From IMG/VR virus record IMGVR_UViG_3300045253_000027, positions 1 through 37,788 of that record: a stretch of DNA of 37,788 nt. One strand, written 5' to 3'. Both the position numbers and the translations under genes were made by a program. Numbering within the stretch: position 1 is the stretch's first letter; every line of letters begins with the position of its first letter. The stretch comes from a virus. The notes below the pieces were generated by a model. It did no database searches. It was given only the letters and a program-made list of their open reading frames with translations, and had not been told where the DNA came from. Below, piece by piece: positions 29,903-37,763 of the stretch.

Positions 29903-30409
29903 TTAGTCGCCCGCGGGAAGTTCTCGGACGACCTCGGCCTCCACGATTTCCTCGTGGCGGCGTGCAGCGTTGGCGAGTCCTGCCTCCAGGAACGGCCCGA
30001 GCAGCCCGCGTACCTCGTCCGGGGACGGGAGTGCGAGGGTGTGCTCTACGTGGTGCTCCATGGGCTCGGCCCTGGTGATCTTGTCGTCCAGGACGCCAAC
30101 TGCGGTTATGAGTTCGCTGGTCTTGATGTCGCCTTCATCTATCCGTTCCTCAAGGAGGGTGAGAGCTTTGTCCCTTGTCCTCTTGAGGTCGGCGGTGAAG
30201 GACGTCGCCGCGACCGCGAGGGCTCCTGGGGAGGCAGCCGCCTGGCCGGTGGCCTGAGCCTGCCGGTCACGCCAGCGACGGATGGTGGCAGGAGCGAAGC
30301 CGGTGTCCTTGGACGTCCGCTTCACATTGCCGCCGTTCGCCACTAGCGTGACCAAGGCTTGTGCCTTGTCGGCCTCGGTGAACTGTCGTGCCCCCGAGGT
30401 GCCAGCCAT
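29903..30409 (-). CDS. HTH protein, candidate small terminase subunit
   Basis: 168 residues; ATG 30409 shares a base with the portal stop (TAATG). Residues 8-50 form a helix-turn-helix (ADKAQALVTLVANGGNVKRTSKDTGFAPATIRRWRDRQAQ), followed by helices (TADLKRTRDKALTLLEERIDEGDIKTSELITAVGVLDDKI) that could oligomerise. The pattern matches phage small terminase or resolvase-like HTH proteins. No other small terminase is evident, but it lies downstream of the large subunit and portal rather than beside the large subunit, so a regulator is also possible. Confidence 0.6.
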   Translation of the reverse strand: MAGTSGARQFTEADKAQALVTLVANGGNVKRTSKDTGFAPATIRRWRDRQAQATGQAAASPGALAVAATSFTADLKRTRDKALTLLEERIDEGDIKTSELITAVGVLDDKITRAEPMEHHVEHTLALPSPDEVRGLLGPFLEAGLANAARRHEEIVEAEVVRELPAGD

Positions 30410-32943
30410 TACCCCTTGCCCTGCTGCTTCATGGCTTGGAGCTTGGCCTGATGCTGTTCCTCAAGCTGCTGCTGCTGCAACACGAGGCCCTGCATCTCCA
30501 TGTCGTGGCGGGCCTGAGCCTGCGCTGCCCTCTCCTCGGCCAGCCCCATCTTCTGGGCGGCGTCGGCCTGGGCGGTGACATGGGCGTCTTGTGCCTGCTG
30601 CGTGGTGACCGCCTGATCCAGCTGGGTGAGCGGATCGTTGCCGGATCCGTCCGCCTTGGGCTGGTTGAGCGAGTCGATGACAGCAGTATCCAGGGGCGGC
30701 TGCGAGACCTCCTGCGCGGGCGAGTCGATGCCCGACTTGGAGAGGATCTTCGCCATGGTGGGTGCGCTGACGGTTGCCATCGCGCGAACGTTGACCGAGG
30801 TCTTGTGGTTCGCATCGGGCATCGCCATGCGGACTTCGATGAGCCGCTGGTACGTGAGGTTGTAGTGCTGAATGAAGATCGCCTGAGCCTGCGGCGGGAG
30901 CCGCTCGAACTCGGGGGACTTCATGTAGGTGCCGTGTGTCTCGACGTGCTGCTCCCAGTTCTCGAAGTCCAACGGCTGCCACGGTGCCTGCTGTAGCTGC
31001 TGCTGGAGTTCCTGCATCTGCTGTTGCAGCTGCGTGAGAACCTGCTGGGGATCGTCGGGCTGGCCGTCCTGGTCGAGATCGACCGGCTTGCCCTGGGTGA
31101 GCATCTCCACGATCTGCTGGGCCTGCTGCTGGAACTGTTGCAGCTGGTTCTGCGCGTCCTGGAGGGCGCCCTCGTTGATCGGCTGACCGCGGAGGATCTT
31201 GTCGTGCTCGCGGAAGGCCTGGTCTTCGTCGGCCATCAGCTGGTTCTGGACGGCCTTGACCGAGCCAAGCTCCAACTCTTTGAGCGCCTGCTGGGGCGTT
31301 AGGATCTGCTCCTGCACCAGCTGGATGATCGCGTCGAGCTTGCCCTGCCGCGTGCGCGGGAGGCCGGTACCGTACCGGGGCTTGAAGGTGAAGCCGCCTT
31401 CGATGTCGGCCGCCTCGAACTTCTTGACCTGGACGCTGCCGCCCGTCCCTCGGATGCGCATGAGCCGGGGCTCGGCGTAATACTGCTGGGCGAGGGAGGC
31501 CATGATGTTGCCTGCGCGTGCGAGCGCGTCCTCCAGGCCCATGATGATCGTGCTGATCTGGTCGGACGTGGCTTCCTGCATCGCTTCCAGTAGGCCACCG
31601 CCGTCTGCCCTGGCCGGGATCTGATCGCGGCTCGACGGGATGCGGTTGAACACCCGGTCGATCCGGCCCTGGAGCCCGTTGAGGTGCTCGAACAGCCACG
31701 GGGGCAGGTTCGGGATCTCGCGCCACTGGGGGATCATGTTCATCACCGGGTTGAACTCGATGACGGCGCCCGGCTCCGACGTGAGCTTCTGCCGGAGGCT
31801 GCCCTGCGGGGCGAGCATCTGCGGCCGGACGGTGATGTTCTTGTGCTCCACGAACTGCGAGAGGGTCTTGTTCAGATCCTTCTGCATCGGCCGCGCCTCC
31901 GAGACCACCGGGTCATCGTAGGGCGAGTCCGGGCGGTACAGGCCGGGGAACTTCACGAGCGGGAGGAAGCGGTGCTTCCATGGCCACTTCATGTCCTGGA
32001 GGATCATGTCCGGGCCCTCGACCCACACCACGTACCGGCCGTCCGGCAGCGCCGGGCACGGCTTGGTGTACATGATGAAGACCTCGCGCACGGTGGCGAC
32101 CGGCTTGCGCTCCTCCACGTTGGCGAAGGCGAGCGGGACGTCGGTGGACTTGGAGGCGTTCGGCGGAACGTACTTTCCCCACCGGGCCTGGATCTCGTCC
32201 GGATCCATGGAGTGGCGGCAGATGGCCCACTTGCAGTCGTCAAACGACGCCGCTCCGGGGTCGAGCAGGACGTTCTCGGCCATCATCACCTTGACGGAGA
32301 TGTCTCCCAAGTACACGGTCTTCTTGGCCACCGCCAGGACTTCCTGGGGATCGTGGCCAGCCTGCTCTGCCTGCTCCGTCAGCTGGTCGATGAAGACCTC
32401 GGCAAGCTCGTCGTCCATGATCGGCTGCCCGTCGGGCCCGAGCGTGAACGTCATCGGCTTCCCAGCCAGGGTGTCCCAGCTGACCAGCCAGTACCCGCCT
32501 GACAGCCCGGCCTCATAGAGCGCCTCAGCTGCCTTGGAGTTGAGCCCGAGATCCTCGAACAGCGACTCGAACAGAGAAGTGGCCATCTGGGCCGACTTCA
32601 CATCCGTGTCACCGGCCGAGTTGGGCTCGGCGTAGATCGTGGGGCGGGTCTTGATGAGTTGGGCGACGAAGGACGCCAGCCCAGGCTTGATCTGGTTGGA
32701 CTGGAGGCGAACCTTCCAGGCCGGGCCCGCATCTGCGGGCATCGACTCCACCCGGAGCATCTGCGAGTTCCAGAAGCTCCACTGGTTGCCGTTGTTGTAC
32801 TCGCGGTTCAGGGCCCATTCGCGCTTGAGGACGCCCCGAAGCTGCTCGGTCGTCTTGCGCTTCTCGGCAAGGATGCCGGGGGTCGTGAGGTCACGAAGGC
32901 CGATGTAGCCTCCGCGCTGCTCATCTTTGGCGGCTGCCGCCAT
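30409..32943 (-). CDS. Portal protein
   Basis: 844 residues, ATG 32943. N-terminal ~80 residues include VLKREWALNREYNNGNQWSFWNSQMLRVE, then the podovirus (P22-like) portal pattern: IKPGLASFVAQLIKTRPTIYAEPNS, AEALYEAGLSGGYWLVSWD, FLPLVKFPGLYRPDSPYDDPVVSEARPMQKDLNKTLSQFVEHKNI, SSRDQIPARADGGGLLEAMQE. The C-terminal ~250 residues are Gln-rich helices (QNQLQQFQQQAQQIVEMLTQ...QQQMQELQQQLQQ), like the barrel of long portals. It forms the dodecameric DNA entry ring and, in short-tailed phages, may sense the packed DNA. Length is greater than P22's ~725 residues, owing to this tail. Confidence 0.86.
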   Translation of the reverse strand: MAAAAKDEQRGGYIGLRDLTTPGILAEKRKTTEQLRGVLKREWALNREYNNGNQWSFWNSQMLRVESMPADAGPAWKVRLQSNQIKPGLASFVAQLIKTRPTIYAEPNSAGDTDVKSAQMATSLFESLFEDLGLNSKAAEALYEAGLSGGYWLVSWDTLAGKPMTFTLGPDGQPIMDDELAEVFIDQLTEQAEQAGHDPQEVLAVAKKTVYLGDISVKVMMAENVLLDPGAASFDDCKWAICRHSMDPDEIQARWGKYVPPNASKSTDVPLAFANVEERKPVATVREVFIMYTKPCPALPDGRYVVWVEGPDMILQDMKWPWKHRFLPLVKFPGLYRPDSPYDDPVVSEARPMQKDLNKTLSQFVEHKNITVRPQMLAPQGSLRQKLTSEPGAVIEFNPVMNMIPQWREIPNLPPWLFEHLNGLQGRIDRVFNRIPSSRDQIPARADGGGLLEAMQEATSDQISTIIMGLEDALARAGNIMASLAQQYYAEPRLMRIRGTGGSVQVKKFEAADIEGGFTFKPRYGTGLPRTRQGKLDAIIQLVQEQILTPQQALKELELGSVKAVQNQLMADEDQAFREHDKILRGQPINEGALQDAQNQLQQFQQQAQQIVEMLTQGKPVDLDQDGQPDDPQQVLTQLQQQMQELQQQLQQAPWQPLDFENWEQHVETHGTYMKSPEFERLPPQAQAIFIQHYNLTYQRLIEVRMAMPDANHKTSVNVRAMATVSAPTMAKILSKSGIDSPAQEVSQPPLDTAVIDSLNQPKADGSGNDPLTQLDQAVTTQQAQDAHVTAQADAAQKMGLAEERAAQAQARHDMEMQGLVLQQQQLEEQHQAKLQAMKQQGKG

Positions 32944-32956
32944 CGGTGCCTCCCTC

Positions 32957-33274
32957 CTACTTGACTAGCTGGATGGGCCCACGAGCGCCGACGATCTGGA
33001 GAGCGGCGTCTGCCTGCTCGTCCGAGAGCGTCCCGCTCGCACGCATGAACTCGATGTCCTCCTCCTCGTCGCTCATGTGCATCCGAGCGGCGTCGGCGAC
33101 CTCGAACATCGGGGTCGGGAGTGCTGCGATCTCCCCCGTTTCCGGGGCGGTTTGCAACATGGCGGCAGCGTGAAGCTGCGCACGGAGGTGGTCGATTACG
33201 TCCGACAGGACGATGATGGTCTCGGACTTGGCCGCCATGGCCGCGTCCACAAGCTCGCGCTCGGTCTTGGTCAT
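32957..33274 (-). CDS. Unknown small acidic protein
   Basis: 105 residues; ATG 33274 overlaps the terminase stop (ATGA). The longer upstream frame is Arg/Gly-rich and non-coding. Helical N-terminus (KTERELVDAAMAAKSETIIVLSDVIDHLRAQLHAAAML), then an acidic stretch (SDEEEDIEFMRASGTLSDEQADAAL). Located between terminase and portal; could be a packaging accessory. No family recognised. Confidence 0.6.
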   Translation of the reverse strand: MTKTERELVDAAMAAKSETIIVLSDVIDHLRAQLHAAAMLQTAPETGEIAALPTPMFEVADAARMHMSDEEEDIEFMRASGTLSDEQADAALQIVGARGPIQLVK

Positions 33275-34773
33275 CCTTCGCTCCCTAGCTCGGAATCGAA
33301 TCGGGTGGGCTTGCGCAGGTTGGCGATCTGGGCCATGGCCTCGGCCTGCTCCGAGTCGATGACGGACTTGTCGGGCACGCCGTAGGTCGGCAGCATGACG
33401 CCAGCCGTGCTCAACGCGATCTCTACCGCGTCCAGGATGTCGTCCCGGTTGAGCTTCTGGGCGGCGTCGAAGGAGATCCACTGGTCGATGAACTTGCTAT
33501 GCGACTTGTGGATCCGGAACTTGCCGATCTTGAACAGCGGTGCCATGGCGATGAAGCGGCCGACCTTCGACCGGCTCGCCTGGACGGCCGTGACCGCCGG
33601 GAAGCCCTGCATCCGGTTGACCATCTGCACGAGCACCTTCTGGTAGGCGTTAGCCTCGACGCCCGTCATCTCGGGGCGCCAGATGCCGACCCACTCGCGG
33701 ATCTTCTCGATCTGTTCCGGAAACTGGATCTTACCGCTCCAGTAGTCCAGCAAGAAGCCCTGGGTCAGGTCGTCTGAGATACCAACGACCGCGATGGCAA
33801 ACTCGTCCTGGGCCTCACCCGTTGAGGTGTCCACACCGATGTACTTCTTGAGCATCTGGCGGCCGTCGGCGCCCACCGGGATCTTGACCTCGTCCTGGTC
33901 GGGCTTGTCGCCGAAGGTGAAGTAGTGCAGCCAGTCGCCGTTCAGCGTGAGCCCGGCCATAGCGTCGAAGCTGGCCAGGTACTCCTGGGCGAACAGGGCC
34001 GGATGCATCCCCTTCTTGGCCTCGATCCACTCCTCCATGAAGAAGCTGGGGCGGTCGATGGAGGTGTACTCCACCCGGAAGTGGTGCGGGCTCTCCAACT
34101 CCTCGCCTGTCCAGAACTTCTCCCAGAACCAGTTCTTCCCGTGGGGAGTGGTGGTCGTGATGACCAGGCCGACCTTGTCGGACAGGGCCGGGCGCACCAC
34201 GTCCCAGGCGTCCTGGGTGGGGATGAAGGCGGCCTCGTCAATCCACAGGATGTCCAGGCCTGCGCCTCGGAGCGTCTGCGGGTTGTCGGCCGTCTTGAAC
34301 TGGATGAAGGTGCCTGAGTTGATGAAGGTGATCGTCTTCTCGGTCTTGTTCCAGTTGTAGTCGGTCTTCGGATCCAGGCCAGCAGCGTCGAGCGCCTCCT
34401 GGAACGCGATCCGGGCCGGGCGTCCAACCTCATGGTCGGCCGTCAGCACCCAGATCCAGAGCTTCTTGTCGGATATCACCGAGTGCGCGTCGCGCCAGAA
34501 CTCGGTCGGGAACAGTGCGTAGAACAGCACCTCCCAGGCAGCCGACATGGTCTTGCCGCCCCGGCGCCCGGCGACTAGGTGCCGGTAGCGCCGGAGGCGG
34601 CTGTTCGTGTCCGCACAGTGGAAGGCCAGCTGCCACTCATGCGGGTGGTACCCGTGCTGCAAGAACCATAGGAGCTTTACGGGGAACAGGCGAGCAAACT
34701 GCTCACTCGCCTCTGCCCAGACCTCCTCGGCCAAGTCCTGGCCACCGGCGGCCAGTGACTTGAGATCGCGCAT
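33271..34773 (-). CDS. Terminase large subunit
   Basis: 500 residues from ATG 34773. ATPase: Walker A AGRRGGKT (68-75), Walker B LDILWIDEAA with Asp179/Glu180, coupling region TTTTPHGKNWFWEK. Nuclease: GVDTSTGE (Asp315), GVEANAYQ (Glu373) and LNRDDILDAV (Asp444, 445, 448), the RNase H-like acidic triad. All catalytic residues are present. It drives DNA translocation into the head and cuts the concatemer. It is the first recognisable packaging gene of the late operon, after three small genes. Length is in the usual range for podovirus and related terminases. Confidence 0.92.
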   Translation of the reverse strand: MRDLKSLAAGGQDLAEEVWAEASEQFARLFPVKLLWFLQHGYHPHEWQLAFHCADTNSRLRRYRHLVAGRRGGKTMSAAWEVLFYALFPTEFWRDAHSVISDKKLWIWVLTADHEVGRPARIAFQEALDAAGLDPKTDYNWNKTEKTITFINSGTFIQFKTADNPQTLRGAGLDILWIDEAAFIPTQDAWDVVRPALSDKVGLVITTTTPHGKNWFWEKFWTGEELESPHHFRVEYTSIDRPSFFMEEWIEAKKGMHPALFAQEYLASFDAMAGLTLNGDWLHYFTFGDKPDQDEVKIPVGADGRQMLKKYIGVDTSTGEAQDEFAIAVVGISDDLTQGFLLDYWSGKIQFPEQIEKIREWVGIWRPEMTGVEANAYQKVLVQMVNRMQGFPAVTAVQASRSKVGRFIAMAPLFKIGKFRIHKSHSKFIDQWISFDAAQKLNRDDILDAVEIALSTAGVMLPTYGVPDKSVIDSEQAEAMAQIANLRKPTRFDSELGSEG

Positions 34774-34776
34774 GGG

Positions 34777-35019
34777 TCAGGTGGCGGCGGTGTAGACGAA
34801 CTTCGCCTGGGTGGCGTCGGCCGCCCGCAGCATCTTGTCGAACACCATGCGGCCGTTGGCGACCGCGTTGATCGAGGAGTTCGTGATGGTGACGACTCCG
34901 GACGAGTTGACCGCGGTGATGCCCTCCTTGGCGAGCTTGTCCACGAGGGAGTCGCCCTGCCCGGTCGCGCCGGAGCCGAAGAAGGAGAACACGAAGGTCT
35001 CGGGGTTGGTGACGGTCAT
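34777..35019 (-). CDS. Unknown small protein
   Basis: 80 residues; ATG 35019 follows AGGAGC. Strand-rich (ETFVFSFFGSGATGQGDSLVDKLAKEGITAVNSSGVVTITNSSINAVANGRMVFDK). No family recognised. It lies 7 bases after the 195-residue gene and 3 bases before the terminase start, so it belongs to the same transcript. Confidence 0.55.
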   Translation of the reverse strand: MTVTNPETFVFSFFGSGATGQGDSLVDKLAKEGITAVNSSGVVTITNSSINAVANGRMVFDKMLRAADATQAKFVYTAAT

Positions 35020-35026
35020 GCCGCTC

Positions 35027-35614
35027 CTAGGAGGTCGGGTTGACGGTGAACAGGCCGCTGGCGGGGCCAGAGGTCGAGGACTTGAGTCCCGTACCGGCCG
35101 TTCCGCCCGCTGCCGTGGCCGCGAGGGTGTTGGTGCCACCGTGAACCATCTGGGTCGAGGCGGTGCCGGTGATGAAGGCCGACAGGACGGCGCCGTTGGT
35201 CGAGGTGTTCAGCGCGTTCAGGGCCGCCAGGATCAGCGTGAGGGTGTTGTTCGAGTCGGTGGCGTTGGCGAGCTTGATGAAGACAGCACCCGCCGTCCAG
35301 GTGACGGCCAGGGCGTCGGAGGCGTTGTCGCCGATCTGCACGGTGGTCACGCCCGCGGCGTTGCTGTGGCCAGGGGCGGCCGACACGATGGTGATGGTGT
35401 TCGTCTGGGAGGCGATGGGCGCGATGACCCACTGATCCTGGACGCCCGCCGCGGTGAGGGCCGGGACGGCCAGCTGCACGCCGGACGCGGTGGCGATGCG
35501 GAGAAGCTCGTCCAGCTGCGTGGCGTTGAGCGCCTTGGTGATGAGGCCGTTGGCGTCGGTCAGCCCAGCGGCGCTGGCGGCCAGATTGAAGGCCGTTCGG
35601 TACGTGGTGGCCAT
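35027..35614 (-). CDS. Beta-rich virion-type protein
   Basis: 195 residues, ATG 35614 immediately after the preceding stop. A helical start (YRTAFNLAASAAGLTDANGLITKALNATQLDELLRIATA), then Thr/Ala/Ser-rich strands (DQWVIAPIASQTNTITIVSAAPGHSNAAGVTTVQIGDNAS). Composition is like small head or fibre proteins. Position upstream of the terminase is unusual for a structural gene; function unknown. Confidence 0.6.
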   Translation of the reverse strand: MATTYRTAFNLAASAAGLTDANGLITKALNATQLDELLRIATASGVQLAVPALTAAGVQDQWVIAPIASQTNTITIVSAAPGHSNAAGVTTVQIGDNASDALAVTWTAGAVFIKLANATDSNNTLTLILAALNALNTSTNGAVLSAFITGTASTQMVHGGTNTLAATAAGGTAGTGLKSSTSGPASGLFTVNPTS

Positions 35615-35764
35615 TTAGGCTCCTGTCTTGGGCGGGACGTAGATGATCGCGCCGTCGGGGTATGGCAAGCATCGAGAACAGACACAGTTCGGGCCGTGCC
35701 CCTGGGTGAAGGGCTTCCGGATCCCGGCGTTGGTGCCGCCTTGGACGGTTGTCGTCAGGCTCAA
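35615..35764 (-). CDS. 49-residue protein with CVCSRC motif, first gene of the late operon
   Basis: Start at TTG 35764, chosen because AAAGGAGGG lies 5 nt upstream; the longer ATG frame at 35806 would begin inside repeat R7. The peptide is Gly/Pro-rich with Cys-Val-Cys-Ser-Arg-Cys near the middle, possibly a zinc site. It is the first gene in the leftward transcription unit, 20 bases from repeat R7. Confidence 0.55.
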   Translation of the reverse strand: MSLTTTVQGGTNAGIRKPFTQGHGPNCVCSRCLPYPDGAIIYVPPKTGA

Positions 35765-35970
35765 CGGGCCCTCCTTTCGAGGACATGGTGGCTCAAGTAG
35801 AAACAAGACCGCAGGTGAGCCTCCATGCGGGCTTGGCCGGTCATCACGCGCTCGCTCTGCGGGTCAAACGGGTGTTCCCTACCCCGGAGTGGCGATCAGA
35901 CCGCTTTGGGCTCGACCAAGTCTCCCCTTCTCTACGTGTGAGAAGGACTTTATCGGACTTAGGAGCATGT
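35765..35970. promoter_or_regulatory. Divergent intergenic region between late and rightward units
   Basis: 206 bases without a convincing gene, between the leftward late operon and the rightward gene at 35971, so it probably holds the promoters for both. It contains repeat R7 (35784-35827) and a 7-bp perfect hairpin CCTTCTC (35926-35932) / GAGAAGG (35940-35946) in the leader of 35971. AGGAG at 35961-35965 is the binding site for 35971. I see no confident -35/-10 pair: on the minus strand TTGACC, 17 bases, ATGACC is only a weak fit. Confidence 0.5.
35784..35827. repeat. 44-bp inverted repeat R7
   Basis: Arms CATGGTGGCTCAAGT (35784-35798) and AGGTGAGCCTCCATG (35813-35827), 14-base spacer. It lies in the divergent gap, 20 bases upstream of the first gene of the leftward late operon. 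Confidence 0.82.
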
Positions 35971-36675
35971 ATGGCAAACTTGATTGAGCTTTCGATCCTC
36001 GCGCACACGCGGGCAGCCAAGTATGGGCTGACTGTCCCCGCCGCGAGGGAGGATCTGCGCTCCTACCCGATGGTTTGGGCGCGTGGAGTCCCGGTTTTCG
36101 ATGAACTGCGGCTCCGGGACGACCAGTACACCGACCTGCGCGCCGTTCTGAGCCGTCTGAGCGGCTCTGTGCGGGCCTCAAACGTCCAGGAGAGGGTGCA
36201 GGACTGGATGGAGGCCTACGGGGCTCAGGGGCTCCGTCAGGCGGACGTCCAGGAGGGCACCGGAGCGACCAAGCCAGCCGTTCTCAAGGCTCTGCGGAAG
36301 CTGGTGGCCGACGGCCGGGTCTCAGTGAAGGAGGAGAAGAACCCGCGGGGCGGAAATGCGTCCCCGCGCAAGCGGTACTTCTGGGTCGGGGCGCTTATCG
36401 GCACCGCCAACCTCTCCCAGATGGACACCCTGGACGGCGATCTCCACCCGGTCAGCGCGGATAGGCTCTCCAATGGCACCGTGGGCATCATCCACCACGG
36501 GTCGGCGACGGGGATGCTCCAGGGCTGCCGCTGCGGCCGGTGCCGCTGGGCGCTGGAGGAGGGCTACTTCGGCGAGATGGTGTCCAAGGCCCGCATGGCG
36601 GGCGGCTCCGGCTTTGCCGAGGGCTTGGCCCTGGCGACGCTGCGCCGCAAGGCCTGGGAGCGGGCCAATGACTAG
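35971..36675 (+). CDS. Winged-helix protein with Cys motif, candidate regulator
   Basis: 234 residues; ATG 35971 with AGGAG upstream; an ORF extending upstream has no binding site. Residues ~74-138 form a winged helix-turn-helix (VQDWMEAYGAQGLRQADVQEGTGATKPAVLKALRKLVADGRVSV then basic KEEKNPRGGNASPRKRYFW). Residues ~172-198 carry HHGSATGMLQGCRCGRCRWALEEGYF, a Cys3 motif common in actinophage DNA-binding proteins. It is the only clear sequence-specific DNA-binding candidate transcribed away from the late operon and lies beside repeat R7. Role as repressor or activator is inferred. Confidence 0.7.
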   Translation: MANLIELSILAHTRAAKYGLTVPAAREDLRSYPMVWARGVPVFDELRLRDDQYTDLRAVLSRLSGSVRASNVQERVQDWMEAYGAQGLRQADVQEGTGATKPAVLKALRKLVADGRVSVKEEKNPRGGNASPRKRYFWVGALIGTANLSQMDTLDGDLHPVSADRLSNGTVGIIHHGSATGMLQGCRCGRCRWALEEGYFGEMVSKARMAGGSGFAEGLALATLRRKAWERAND

Positions 36676-37393
36676 CTCGCTGTGGAGGCAGGTGAACACG
36701 GCGCAGAGCATCACTCCCGCCGACATAGTGAAGTTCAAGAACCAGCTGCTCGCCCAGCAGTACGTGAGCACACGGCAGGGATCGAGAGCAGGTTCTCTCC
36801 GGGAGGTCGAGTACACCATGCACGGGGACTGGCCACGCTGGATCAAGGAGGCGCTGCCGCGGTTGGTTGAAACAGCCAACAAGAGTGCGAGCCACCACCT
36901 GCAAGGAGCTGTCTACTACCGACACGACACCATGTGCTACGAGATGACCATTCGCTGCACGGACTGTAGCCATGTCAGCAGTATCGGGGTCACCGACTGG
37001 GCCGCCATGCGGTTCTGCAACGATGTGGAGGAGGCCGGATACTGGGTGCGGTACGACTTGGTGCCCTGGCTGTCCCACCTGATGCGAGAGGAGTGTGGCA
37101 CCAACTGGCTCCGAGAACTGATGGCCGAGTGGCTCACCCATCGCTTGGCGGAGGCGGGGCCCGCTGGAATGATGGAGGAGGAGATCGTCCGGGCCATGCT
37201 GCAAGACTTCGAAGCGCCGGGCGGCGAGGTGCTCGCCATGCTTCGGGCGCTGGAGTTCGAGGAGGTTCGGTTCGCCAAGATGGCCAAGACCACCATCGGG
37301 ATGCAGTCCGGCGAGATCCCAGACCAACCTATCACCATCGAGGAGGTACGAGGATGGCGGCTCCCACCGGGCCACATCATGAGGGAGTGGTAG
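36668..37393 (+). CDS. Unknown protein with CxxC
   Basis: 241 residues; ATG 36668 overlaps the previous gene by 8 nt. Helical, with many Trp and charged residues (VETANKSASHHLQGAVYYRHDTMC, RCTDCSHVSS with Cys97/Cys100, DWAAMRFCNDVEEAGYWVRYDLVPWLSHLMREECGTNWLRELMAEW). The Cys pair may hold zinc. No family recognised. Probably co-expressed with the winged-helix gene. Confidence 0.6.
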   Translation: MTSSLWRQVNTAQSITPADIVKFKNQLLAQQYVSTRQGSRAGSLREVEYTMHGDWPRWIKEALPRLVETANKSASHHLQGAVYYRHDTMCYEMTIRCTDCSHVSSIGVTDWAAMRFCNDVEEAGYWVRYDLVPWLSHLMREECGTNWLRELMAEWLTHRLAEAGPAGMMEEEIVRAMLQDFEAPGGEVLAMLRALEFEEVRFAKMAKTTIGMQSGEIPDQPITIEEVRGWRLPPGHIMREW

Positions 37394-37641
37394 GCTGCTG
37401 CTCCCTATGCGACACCGGGGTCGGCGACGGACTCGGCCATGACGATGGCCCAAAGGAGCCCCGCCGGATGGCCTGGCGGGTGGTGCTGCCCTACGCGGTC
37501 TTCTGCGTAGACACCGAGGGCGACATGGTCGTGCTGGCGGCGCCCATCGCCACCTGGATGGTGGGGAAGTCCCGCTCCTATGTACGAGCCTGGGTTGAAG
37601 GGAAGCATGGGACTATCGAGTACCTGGGATCCTGCTTCTAG
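37354..37641 (+). CDS. Unknown small protein
   Basis: 95 residues; ATG 37354 is chosen because of AGGAGG upstream; it overlaps the previous gene by 40 nt. An N-terminal CCSLCD motif and beta strands (MAWRVVLPYAVFCVDTEGDMVVLAAPIATWMVG, HGTIEYLGS). No family recognised. Last gene of this unit. Confidence 0.5.
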   Translation: MAAPTGPHHEGVVGCCSLCDTGVGDGLGHDDGPKEPRRMAWRVVLPYAVFCVDTEGDMVVLAAPIATWMVGKSRSYVRAWVEGKHGTIEYLGSCF

Positions 37642-37642
37642 C

Positions 37643-37658
37643 GGGGCCGACAGGCCCC
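37643..37658 (+). other. GC-rich hairpin after the last gene
   Basis: Stem GGGGCC-gaca-GGCCCC immediately after the stop at 37641, without a T tract. A 12-bp perfect palindrome GAACCTAGGTTC follows at 37673-37684. These may be RNA stabilisers or DNA sites; neither is a clear terminator alone. Confidence 0.4.
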
Positions 37659-37726
37659 TGAATACAGGGAACGAACCTAGGTTCTACAGGTTTTAGCCTT
37701 CCTTGTCCAAGAACCAGAGGGTAACA

Positions 37727-37763
37727 GGGGTCTGCCGGAGCATCGGTGGGCCCCTTTCCTTTT
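37727..37763 (+). terminator. Intrinsic terminator for the 35971-37641 unit
   Basis: An 11-bp stem (37727-37737 with 37744-37754, three G:U pairs) with a 6-base loop, then TTTCCTTTT. It lies 86 bases after the last rightward gene. A neighbouring AGGGG at 37764-37768 can pair with the CCCC of this stem, so alternative pairing is possible. The last 30 bases hold another short palindrome (TGCGA-tg-TCGCA); no gene is seen there. Confidence 0.7.

Noticed and set aside
35825-35941. 38-codon plus-strand frame in the divergent gap
   Set aside because: Starts inside repeat R7, has no binding site and no coding-like composition.
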